This document shows positions 50,662 through 62,054 of a stretch of DNA of 64,000 nucleotides, one piece after another; position 1 is the stretch's first letter, and every line of letters starts with the position of its first letter. Both the position numbers and the translations under genes were made by a program. The stretch comes from Dirofilaria immitis. Taxonomy: Eukaryota > Nematoda > Chromadorea > Rhabditida > Onchocercidae. The DNA lies in NCBI GenBank assembly GCA_024305405.1, contig JAKNDB010000087.1, positions 1,178,001-1,242,000 of the forward strand, written 5' to 3'. Below the pieces are notes generated by a model, which saw nothing but the letters and a program-made list of their open reading frames with translations, ran no database searches and was not told the DNA's origin.

Positions 50662-51129
50662 GCCTGCTCCTGAACAGCAGACTGTACTAAATATCCGCAT
50701 TATCTCTGAATTGCCATAGTATAGTACTTAAAGGCCCGGCCAAATCAAAATTTTTGATACGAATGTTTTTTAACATACGTTGATGATGTACTGCTAGCTG
50801 TTTCAATATACTTCTTGGAATAAGAATGCTGAATTTTGTCATCTTCTTATCGAGTGATAAAATCTGTTGAAATTGCTATTCACGTAAACCAATTTCATAT
50901 ATTGAATATGTAAGACGTGTAAATTAATTAAAGTTAAATTTCAATCAAAAAGAACTTAAAAAGTGAATAAGTTCAGATGATAAGTGTGTAGTATTTCATT
51001 TAACTAGATTTATATACATGGTTTAAAATAATATTAATAGTAGATGAAATGCATCTTGTGAAAATATGGGAATGAACTATTATGGTATAATTGACACGAA
51101 GTTATTTTTGCACTGAAATTTACTTTCAG
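50562..51129. promoter_or_regulatory. Divergent intergenic region PAIP1/HARS
   Basis: HARS (plus) begins at 51143 and PAIP1 (minus) lies to the left, so this region should hold promoters for both. Its left part (50580-50740) is clearly less AT-rich than its surroundings. The splice acceptor TACTTTCAG ends at 51129, 13 bases before the HARS ATG, a likely trans-splice site. No specific factor site is claimed. Confidence 0.4.
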
Positions 51130-51142
51130 CAAAGTCTCGAAA

Positions 51143-54100
51143 ATGGAAAGCATTGATGTTGTTGATGATGAATCTACGCGGATTCTACGTGAAGAAATTA
51201 AAGCTTTAGCTAATGAAATACGAACTCTGAAGGATATGAAAGAAACTGAAGCCTTGGTATTGATTACATAGTATACTTTTTAGTGAATTATGATGTTCTT
51301 ATACTGTATAGTAATTAGATATACAATTCCGTGGTAACATGAATATTTTATTCTAGAATGCAATATTGTTAGTAGAAAATGAAAAAATTTAAGATCACGG
51401 TATTTGAAAGTGTGACAGGTTGTATATTAAGAGTTTATTTGAAAAACACAATTCTTATTATTGCTGCAAAGTAATATTCACTTTTTAATTAGATAAATTT
51501 TTCGTTTCTTCTTCTAAAAACGCAGTCTTGCGATGATCAACTTTTCTCCAAACTTACGATCATAAAATGGGAACATTTTATTAGAAATACGAAAATTTCT
51601 AAATTTTTGAAGTTTAATTCTAGTATTGATTGTGAATTTAATGCTTTTAACTCTATGATTTCTTTGATTCTAGAACTGATCATGCAATTCTAAATATTTC
51701 TAGTAAATTAGTTTGTTCATTATTAGAAATTATATGGTTAATTTTTTAGACTCCATTGGGAGAAAAGAAAAAAACTGTCAGAGCAGTTGTGTAATTTTAA
51801 AAGATGAAAAGCGTCATTTATGTCTTATATTTATTACTTTCAAACGAAAATTATTTCGAAAAATTCAAACATTGTAAATGTTTATCGACTTTATAAATAA
51901 ATGTTCACTTCTATGAATTTGTTGCCGGAATGATGTTCAATGACGGGTTATTGATATTAATTCGATTACGGCGTGAAATTCATTAAACCATATTTAAATC
52001 AAAGTAATAATATTTGTTAATCAAATTCGTCAGAAAAAAATTAGCATCAGGAGGAATTCATCGATTTTCTGGATCTTTTGACATGTGGAAAATCTGCTGT
52101 GGAAATACAGTAATTATCAAGTAGTATACTTCGTTACTTATGCTATCTATTGCTATACGTTGGCTGCCAACTTATTTAAAATTTACCAAATTTTTTGTTC
52201 GAAGGAATGGAACTATCACTAAGGTAATGGAAATGAATATCAATTCGGCAACAAATCATAATTTTTAAAACTTTTAGTTCGATCAAATCTTGAAAATTTG
52301 TTCTGTTTTTAATGATATTGATAAGAATTGTTGATGTTCATTAAGCTTTAACATTCTAAATTATTGAGAATTGCGACTGGAAGAGCTATTCCTATTTTGC
52401 TTAAAATATATATTTTTCATGTAACGAGACTTTTTTCATCCATAGTTCTCTATGTTATCTTCTAAGATAAAATTTAAATTTAAAAATTTTATAGAATTAT
52501 TTTAATTACTTTCAATTTTTTCAAATTTTAGTTATAGGAAAAAATTTTTCAAAGTAGTGATTGTTTTTCTACTACTTTGCAGATTGACGGGAACGTAAAC
52601 TGTATGATTGAGAAGAAACCTTTGGAAAGCCATGACTCCCAAAGAAAATTCGAAATTCGATGTCCGAGAGGTATGTCTCTAAGTTTTCTTTTGCGGCATT
52701 AAAATTTTTCTCAGGCTGGTTTTATTTTTTGTTTGCTTATTTCAAAGATTTGTTCTTAGGGACGCGTGATTACGGACCTGAAGATATGGCATTACGAAAA
52801 CAAGTGTTAGACATAGTTACGGAGTGTTTTAAACGTCATGGTGCTGTTAGTATTGATACACCTGTGTTCGAATTACGCGACATCTTAATGGGAAAATATG
52901 GTGAAGAAGGTGGAAAATTGATTTATGATTTATCGGATCAAGGAGGTGAACTTCTCAGTCTACGTTACGATCTCACGGTACTTATTGTTGAGGGAATCTT
53001 ACTTTTATTAATGATATACTTTTAGATTGAACACTAGTCATTATGAGAGTCATCATTCTACATTTCAAAGTGCTATTTTTTCTTAATTTTAGAATATGGA
53101 AGCCTAAATAAATTTCAAAATTAATTGAAAAATTGAAGACCAAATAGTTTTCTAGCTATAAGTTTTTGGGAGTCGCTCTATTACAATTTAAATACCGCTG
53201 TCCTGAATTCTAATTTCTACGCATCTTTTTTAGATTAATATTATTCTTTCTAAAATAAGTAAAAAATTTGTCATTTTAAGTTAATATCAAGTCTTTAGAC
53301 TTTATAAGTTAATATCAAGTCTTTAGATATTCAAATAACGATATTTCAGGTACCCTTCGCTCGTTATCTTGCAATGAATAAAACCGTTGTATATTTAAAA
53401 CGATATCACATTGGAAAAGTTTATCGAAGAGACAATCCTTCTAAAGGACGTTTTCGAGAATTTTATCAATGCGTCGCTATTTTTATCTTTCTTATTTTCA
53501 TTTTCTAATTAAATTAACTAACAAAAAACTTGTTGGTTTTGATTGTGTAAATGAGATTTTAGCATAATGAAAAAAGTTTGAGAATGATGGCAACCTTGGC
53601 CTTAAGTACCCCGTGAATTATTTCATGAATTACGAAATTGTGAAGTGAAAGTACTGGAAGAACATTTTATGCTATATGATTTTGCATTTTAGCTATTGCT
53701 ATGTGTCTGTACCAGAATTGTTAGAATTTTTTTAAGGATTTTGATATCGCTGGTTCTTACGACTTGATGATTCCGGAAGCAGAATTATTAAGAATTATTT
53801 ATGAAATATTGAATGCGTTAGATGTTGGTACATTTGAAATTAAGGTAAATAAATTGAAATCTTGGGTACTAACTGCTACTAATCATGTTGTTACTTTCAG
53901 AAATCTTTCATTTTTTTCTCGATCTCATTTTATCTTATCATTAAGCTATATTTTAAATTCTAAAACATTATTTTTTATACTGCAATATTCTGTAGTTGAG
54001 GTAATAAAAGACTCATTCATCTAAATCACGTAATAATTTCAATTGTTATTACATTTCAAATTTCTTATTTTAGGTAAACCATAGATTGCTACTTGATGGC

Positions 54101-56012
54101 ATATTTGCTGTTTGTGATGTACCGAAAGAACATTTCAAAGCAGTATGTTCATCGATCGATAAATTAGACAAACTTCCTTGGGAAAGTATTCGAAACGAAT
54201 TATGCATTGATAAATGTATCCATTCTGATGTTGTCAATAAACTGGAGACATTTGTACGTTTAAGAGGTTCGTTATTGGAGTTTTAAAAATTTTTCTATTA
54301 ATTGCTTTTATTAGATATAGGGAAAGAGGAAGTTTGAGAGGCGATAAACATTTGTAATCTCACGGAGTCAAAATACATAAATTGAACGGATGATGCCAAC
54401 AAATAGGACTTCGGTCTCTGTAGGATAAATTCCAACAGCATGAATATTTTAAGGCGTCATATATTGTTAAAGAAAATAAGAGAGTACAGTATGCGATTAT
54501 CGTATCTTTTGGACCATCAGTTTTTCGTGTGTGAGTTACTAATTCTTTACCATTATTCGTTTATCACTTATTTGTATTTTGGATTCCTTTTTAAGATAAT
54601 GCAGTTTGAATTCAATTTTTTCAGAACATGATAGCAACTTAACAAATTTTGATCTGTTGAATTGGTTTGAGAAAGATGAAATGACATCGAAAAATAATGA
54701 TATACAAAAAGCAATATCTGAAATGAAACAACTTTTGGAATATTGTGAGATTTTTGGTGTTCTTTCGACTGTCACTATTGAGCCGTCTTTAGCACGTGGC
54801 CTTGATTATTATACAGGAGCAATTTTTGAAGTCATTTTGAAAGGTTACATGTTTTTCTTATCTGAACTAATACCTTGTTTCTTATGGAGCGCTAATTAAC
54901 TGACGAGTAAATTGGATCTAAGTGTTAATGTAACTCAGTTAATATTCAGCACTTTTTCATCACAGAACTGTAATTCAAGAGCGATTATTATTAAAAATTT
55001 AGCATAAAGATAATATTAAATAATAAACACTGCGAAATGAATTCTAGATACTTTCGAGAAAACAGCGACAGAAAATAGTACTACCGATGAAGAAACCCAA
55101 GCTGTGAATATAGGATCAATTGCTGGTGGTGGTCGTTACGATAATTTAGTATCAATGTTTTTGCCGAAACATGAAGTGCCTTGCGTGGGGATATCGATTG
55201 GAATCGAAAGACTTTTTGCGATTATGAAAGAAAAATTAGAGGTGAAGTAGTTTTAAAAGTTTTAAGAATTTCAAGAATTTAAGCATAAATTCAGATTTTT
55301 TTTCAAAAGATTTTGTTTATTGCAACGTTTTTATCATTTAGATGCAGCACATGCGATCAAGAGATACACAAGTTCTTGTAGCTTCTGCGCAAAAGAAATT
55401 GGTAAAGGAGAGGATGAAAATATGTCGGTTGCTTTGGGATAATAACATCAAGGTTTGATGCTAAATAACTTTGATTGCTATCATTTTCCATTAGCTTTAT
55501 CTTAATATTCCACGACTCAAGACTTTTAGACAATTCAGAAACTGCATATTTTTCTGAAAAATTCAATTTTCCTTTAATTTATTGTTTTTATCCGTTATTT
55601 TGAATTCCAGGCTGAAATGAGTTTAAAGATAAATCCAAAAATGTTAAATCAAATGCAGTATTGCGAAGAGCATAAGATACCACTAGCAATAATTGTTGGT
55701 GAGCGCGAATTAGAAGAAGGCATCTTGAAATTGAGGGATGTGCCCTCTCGTTCCGAACAGGTATCATTTTGATTTCAACTTCTCTGATTAAATTTTGATT
55801 TTAGGTTGAAAGTAACTCTTGCTTATGTGGTAAGCGAATTTGAATTTTGATGTGCTAATTTAATGATTAAAATAGTATTCATGAATACATTGCTGTAAAC
55901 GATATTATTTTACGATTATTGAATGTTTTGAATCGGAATCGTGGCATTTCAGGATATACCTCAGGAAAATTTGGTGGAAGAGTTGAACAAACGATTGAAA
56001 CATCTGCAGTAA
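51143..56012 (+). CDS. HARS: Histidine--tRNA ligase (cytoplasmic/mitochondrial)
   Basis: Eleven exons run 51143-51256, 52583-52670, 52760-52977, 53350-53472, 53737-53844, 54074-54266, 54625-54843, 55048-55241, 55342-55452, 55611-55760 and 55953-56012. They form one intact frame of 525 residues (human 509). Exon 1 encodes the helical WHEP domain (residues 1-38). The class II catalytic core follows: [18 protein letters not shown], motif 2 in [19 protein letters not shown], the histidine-binding [15 protein letters not shown] and GGGRYDNL, and motif 3 in [10 protein letters not shown]. The C-terminal anticodon-binding domain begins around [11 protein letters not shown]. The enzyme attaches histidine to tRNA-His using ATP. 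The donor after exon 4 (GTCGCT) is weak but keeps frame. An AATAAA lies near 56284, about 270 bases past the stop. No frame breaks. Confidence 0.97.
53262..53330. repeat. Two-copy tandem repeat in a HARS intron
   Basis: AAGTTAATATCAAGTCTTTAGA occurs twice, about 28 bp apart, in the third HARS intron. Confidence 0.85.
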
Positions 56013-58503
56013 CTGAAATTTGATTAATTGTTGATTACTCCCATCCGAAAAATTTTTCATTTTTCGACTTCGATTTTGAAAAAATTTATCAGGAGCAGAA
56101 ATGCCCAAAGTTAGCGAAATCTTGTTAGTGAATTATGAGTCAAATTACTCATAACTTGAGTTTGAATTCTGGTATAACTATGTTTTTAGTTTTTGAAGGC
56201 AAATTGAATAATTTTATATTTGATCATACTTCGTCATCTTTTTTCATTGTTCATTTCTTGTTGTTACTTATTGAAATCATGAAATAAAAATTATATTCTT
56301 CAGTATTAGTAAAATGGATCGAAGCTAGAGGAATAAAAAAGACTGGTACAATATTTTGGTTTCATAAATAATAATAAATAATTGATGAAAATGAAATGGA
56401 AAACAAGGATATTATTCCACTGAATGATTTCTCATATCTGCAATGTCAATTACTCTGAATGTCTTACAAAATTCATCACATACTTCTGAAACGTATAATG
56501 TAGCGTATTTTAGAATCTTCAACATTTCTATCGGTAATGAGATTACATAATTTGTCATAGCTATGTTAACATTATTTTCAAGTGTTTCTAGTAACCTGAT
56601 AGTTATCAACAGTAAATTTGAATATTGAAAAACAAGAAACTAAGCAAATATATGTATATATATATACATATATATATCTCTTGTTTCGCACATTATATCA
56701 TCCTAAAACGATAAAAAATGACTGGTTATATTCAGAAAAATGATTTTATAACGTAATGGAGAAGAAGAACTGTAAAGTGGATATTATATAACAGAACTAG
56801 TTTGATAAGCCGATGATACTGTTTTATAGCAAAGGAACTATAATATAAAAAAATTCTAAAATTTCACAACTCTATCAATAAATGCAGTAACAACGACCAC
56901 AACTATTAGTATCTTAATAGTAGTTTAATAGGATTACCTGTTTCTTCAGATTTTAAATTTTATTTTTAATTTGGGAATTAATGAAAAAAATATTACATGC
57001 CATTGAAGCCAATGGTTTAATATGTATATTTTCAAATTTTCTAAAATTAATTCAAAAATAAATAATAAAAAAATAATTTGCTATATGTCAATTCCATCAC
57101 TTCACTACCTTTCATAATCATTTATATTATTTGTTAATAATATTTGTACTTACATTGATTATAATTATGAATAATGATTGTGATAATTGTACTGTTAAAT
57201 ATTATGGTGCAGTTAGTAGATAATTTTTAATCCTTTCATATCTGTTTAATCATGAATCATTTTGATTCTTTTGGCTAAGTTTTTTTTTCCTTTATGTAAT
57301 ATAACAATTTTGATAATATATATCACGGGATGATTTCTTTGCATACTTTTGCTTTATTGATGCAAATAATTTTTCGGATATTTACATAATTTATCAGTCG
57401 TTGATTTCTTCGAAACTTATCACTGACATCTAGAAATATGGGATGAGATTGAATTATGATAGGTTCTATTATCACTAATATCGATTAAAAGACTAATTAA
57501 TAACTAAAATCGTGTAAGATCAATTTGGATATTCAACAACTATCTAATAAACTTAATACATTTGATTTTATCTTTTTCAAAATTTAATAAATAAAATTTT
57601 TATGTCAATTTTAATCCATACATGCCATGTATATTATTTATTTTTATCATTGAATGACGAATAGAACATTTTGTAGTAAAAATTTATTTTATAATATAAT
57701 AAAATAAGAAATGATTTATCAAGCGATAATGTAAGAATAAAATATTTTATGCTTAAAAATAATATTTTTGTCTAGAAAAAAAAATTTTATCATAATATAA
57801 CGATAATATTTTATCACTTACTGATAATATCATATTTTAATCTGAAAATAATATTTTACCAATTCATAAATAGTATAACAAATCTAATAGTTGGATGATT
57901 TAGTTATTATCAATATTTGATTGCATAAAATGATTTATATCAAAATTAAAAAAAAAAAAAAAAAGCAAACAAATATAATGGAATAATAGAGATATTACTT
58001 ACTTATACAAAGAGAACTTTTTATATAACAAAATTTTTTTTTTTTCTTATTTATTTATCAAATTAAATGATTTTGATAAAAATATAAAAAAAGGAAGGAA
58101 TGTCGAGAGAAAGCATATGAAAATAAAAATATTCGTTAAAATTATTCATCAATTTATATTTATTTATTATATATATATATATATGCATAATAAGTGAAGC
58201 AAAAAATAAATAAAAAAAGTTTGCGATTCATATTTTTCATATCTTTTTCTCCTTCCTTTTTTTTCGACAGTTTCGAAAAAAAGAAGTTTGTTTTTTTTTT
58301 TTCTAATCATAAATTTCTCTCAAATAAATAATAAAAATTTTCAACTATATTGCTTGTTATCATATATATATATCAAATATGCATGTCTATGCATGTTATC
58401 ATATATCAAATTATCATTCATTTGTATAAATAATACTGCAACATAGAGCATTCCTAAATTTATTTTATCCATACTGTTGTATTTTTAGCACCATACGATT
58501 ATC
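56013..58503. other. AT-rich intergenic DNA
   Basis: This is the HARS 3' flank and then extremely AT-rich sequence with poly-A/poly-T runs and ATATAT tracts (56649-56677, 58168-58184). No gene recognised. Confidence 0.45.
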
Positions 58504-60155
58504 ATGATGAATTATTATCAACAATTTTTTACTATCTTCATTATTTTTCATCTATCGCTGATTGCAAAATCATGTATGCGTAAGTGGTATTTCATTATTA
58601 TGATTATTATTACTATCATTATCATTATCAATACTATACAAACAAAAATTGTAATGAAACAAAACATAGTTTGGTAATAGATTTAGAAATCAATTTGATC
58701 ATTTAATAGAATAATTGAATTTTTGATAAAAAAAATAAATAAATTTTTTCTTCTTATAACACATATATTGTATTAATAGGCAGAGAAGAAGCAAAATTAA
58801 GAAAAAATTGATAAGTTAGCCATTTTGGCTATTATCAATTGATAAAATAGTCATTTTGGCTATTATCAATTAATAAATAATCATTTTGGCTATTATAAGT
58901 TGATAAAATAGTCATTTTGGCCAATACTAAAATTTTTAAGTATAAAAAAATAGGAAATTGAAAACAAATTTAAACATTTTTCAAATATAATATGAAATTT
59001 AAACAAAAAAAAAACAAGCAAACTGATCCTATGATGATATATTGATTTTAAATTTGATCTATCTCGTTCATAATGCTCTGCTATTCTCGAAATTTTTTTT
59101 TTTTTTTTAAATTAACGAACCAGTTTTATTCATTTCATATGATTGTTACAATTTTGTTGATAATTGGTCAGGTGTGATTTAACAAATTTTAATTGCAGCA
59201 TTACCGGAATTTTTTAATTATGGTAATATCGTATTTCGCTTAATTCAAAATGCCGAATGTAAGGGTGGCAAAGTATATGAAATACGGAATGTTCAGGTAA
59301 AATTTATCATTATCAATTAATAATTGATCCATATGATGGCATATATCAAATTAAATTTGATTGATATGATGCAGCAAAATATAAGTTAGGTGAAATATTT
59401 TTTGAAATTTTTATTTTAATTAATTTTATTTGAAATTATTCTTTCTTACAATATCCATCAAAATATTTTCTTCAGTATTGATTTTTTTTCTTTTTAATTA
59501 TTATATATAAACATTTATAAAAGTTTTAGAAGAATGAAATTAATTTTTGCAAAGTAATTTCGAGTAATTTCAATTATCGTTACTGATAATATGATAAGAA
59601 TGCAAATAATCATTTATCAGATAGCAGTAATGGATAATTAGTTTGATTTTAATTACTGATTTAATTATGTATCAAATGTGCTGCATATTATACAGTAATT
59701 TTTAATTATATTTCTTTCAAAAATGTAATTTGTTTTCAGAGTGTAATTTGTTTTCAGAGTTCAAAAGTTTCATTACCAAAATTAAGTACCTAACAACTTA
59801 TCTATTCTGATGTAATTTGTATAAAATTATCACTAATGGCTTAAATTATGATTAACTCTTATCAAATATTGTTATATACGGAATGATACTTAATTTGATT
59901 TATTCAGTTATGATAGATGATCGATAATTTCTGTTTATTTAATCTTCTATTTTACCATTCCTTATCATCATTTCATAATATTCAGTAATATTTTTCCAGG
60001 ATGTTGATCAATGTTCGCAAGCATGTTTAGCTTTCAAATGTGTTGCTGTCAATGTTTTTCAATTAGGCGAATTTGATTTTATGTGTGAAATTTTGGGTAC
60101 TGTAGTAAATGTGATATCAGCACAAGGTGCTGCATGTTATACAGTAATTTTTTAA
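58504..60155 (+). CDS. Small secreted single-PAN/Apple-domain protein
   Basis: Three exons run 58504-58579, 59199-59296 and 60000-60155, with canonical sites and one intact frame, giving 109 residues. The first exon is a signal peptide (MMNYYQQFFTIFIIFHLSLI, then AKSC). The mature part has Cys in AECKGG, DQCSQACLAFKC, FMCEIL and AACYTV, the spacing of a PAN/Apple fold, with the central helix CSQACLAFKC typical of nematode members. Such domains bind proteins or carbohydrates outside the cell. Worm homologues are usually longer and carry several PAN domains; here a single domain fills the protein. Exon 3 could alternatively splice at a GTACTG after EILG, but reading through to TAA completes the domain with its last Cys. 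AATAAA lies near 60353. An upstream partial copy of its end lies near 59677-59730. Confidence 0.7.
58830..58925. repeat. Four-copy tandem repeat, about 35 bp
   Basis: The unit resembles CATTTTGGCTATTATCAATTGATAAAATAGT with small variations, repeated four times inside the first intron of the PAN-domain gene. (The unit is quoted in part; its core is CATTTTGGCTATTAT.). Confidence 0.9.
59677..59760 (+). repeat. Duplicate of the last PAN exon end and 3' flank
   Basis: GTGCTGCATATTATACAGTA and the following TTATATTTCTTTC...GTAATTTGTTTT repeat the sequence at 60127-60195. This includes the final coding bases (GCATGTTATACAG) and the start of the 3' UTR. A short internal doublet TTTTCAGAGTGTAATTTG also appears. 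It is a local duplication within the second intron, with the Cys codon TGT changed to TAT. Confidence 0.75.
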
Positions 60156-60159
60156 TCAT

Positions 60160-62020
60160 ATTTCTTTCTAAAATGCATACTGTAATTTGTTTTTGCATAA
60201 TTATAAACGATAAATTTGTAATATGCACATATGTATGATTAATATTAAAAATTTTATTACAATTAATTTATTCATATAATTTGTAATCATTGTGTTTATC
60301 AATTCATATCACTAACAGCATATGCTGCTAGCCTTTTCTTTTTTGCTTTGATAATAAAATAAAGTAAATTAAAAATTTAATTTTATCAAAAGTACTTTTT
60401 TTCTTCTAACATTTCTAACAAAATTTTATTTGTAATTAAAAATGCGAAAAGATAAATAAATATAAATTTGAAAATTAAAAATTTAGTAAATTCAATTTGT
60501 TTGAAATGCTAACAATTTAATCTTTTAATTTAATAAATCATTTAATATTAATTCGTTCATTCTCTTCAAAAAGATATGAGATAGTTATTTATTAATTCAT
60601 TATTTAGCATAAAATAATAAATGAAATTTTAAATTTTAGAACAAAGAAATATCAATTTTACTAACAACAATATTTTAGCTTAATTATGCATTGAACAATA
60701 TTATATATTTGTTAGAGCAAAAGATATTTATTATAACATATTCTTATCATATACATCTAAACTGATAAAATTATCATCGTGATTCATTTAAGTTAAGCTG
60801 TTATTTCGGGACATTTCTTACATTTATTTAGCCAATATTTTCTCTTCTTTTAAAACTGCCATGAATTTTGGCTTATTTTGTTTCGTTATTATCTAACATA
60901 AGGCAAGATGATAAACTTGAAAGCTGAAAAAAATAAATTATTTAAGGAGAAAAAGAAATCAACCTAAAATATTTTTGCAATTTGATAAGAATAATTATAC
61001 ATAATAATAACGGATTATTTGATGCTATTTGATCATTTGATAATAGATTATTTGATACTGTTTGATCATTTGATAATATTTGATATAAGTGAAAAAGCTT
61101 TTAAAAAAATTAAACGAAATGATTTTAGATCAATCAAATAGTAAATGATTATGCAAAAAAAAGAAGACAGAAGATGATTGATTGAAATTTCAAATTTAAA
61201 AGTAGACTTAAATTTTCTTTCAAATATTTCCAATTATTAATTAAAATTATTGCTTTTTAATATCGATTTGTAATTATTGATCCTCAAATTTCCTTTATAT
61301 TATCCATTACAAATTAGTAAATCAAATTTGCTGAAAAAAATCAAATAATTAATCGTTGAATTAAAATTCTATCATTAAAATTAGAACTTCAAAAATTTTA
61401 ACTTAAATTTTAATAAACAAAATTGAAATGTCAATAATTGAAATAAACAAATTTCGAATAATATTTTACATTAAAATCGCTGTAGAAAAATTTGAATGAA
61501 TAATAATTAAAGATTATAATATATATTTTTAAATGGGAGAATGAAAATTTCAAAAGATTTTAATCAAAATTTTATAGCTATCTGATAAAAGAAATTTGAT
61601 AAATAAGTAAAATTGTTAGCAAATAATATTTTAATTATTCAAATCTACGATATATATAAAATGTAAAAATTTTAAAAGATGAATTTTTTAAATTTGAAAT
61701 TCCAATTATCAATCAATCAATATCTTAACTATCACTAATCTTACCATGGTCATTCTCATCATTTTTCCTTCTGTCATTCGGCATACAATTATCTATCAAC
61801 AATTGATCTCGCTCTCTCTTCCTAATTGTAGCGAAATATCAAATTTGTAATTTGAATAATTTAAATTGTTTGTTCATTAACTGTTGAGATTGATAAGACT
61901 ATTGAAAAGATTATATTTTGATTGTTGCTGATAGCATTGATAATTATTGATAAAATATCAACGATAACGTTTTAATAGCAATTCATTGCTATTTATTTGG
62001 CTATAAATATTAGACATTTC
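60160..62020. other. AT-rich intergenic DNA between PAN gene and TIMELESS
   Basis: No gene recognised. A two-copy repeat of about 37 bp (GATTATTTGATACTGTTTGA TCATTTGATAAT type) lies at 61013-61083. Confidence 0.45.
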
Positions 62021-62054
62021 AGAAGTTTTGATAAATGTTCAAATTTTTATCTTA

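Noticed and set aside
50580..50740. snoRNA or other structured RNA in the HARS/PAIP1 gap
   Set aside because: Box-like CGATGAG and CTGA elements are present, but spacing and terminal stem are unconvincing, and a coding reading on the minus strand explains the composition better.
62023..62054. In-frame fusion of the PAN gene to TIMELESS through the acceptor at 62022
   Set aside because: The phase would permit it, but the PAN gene has its own stop and poly(A) signal 1.9 kb upstream. The TIMELESS homology begins at the internal ATG, so trans-splicing at 62022 is simpler.
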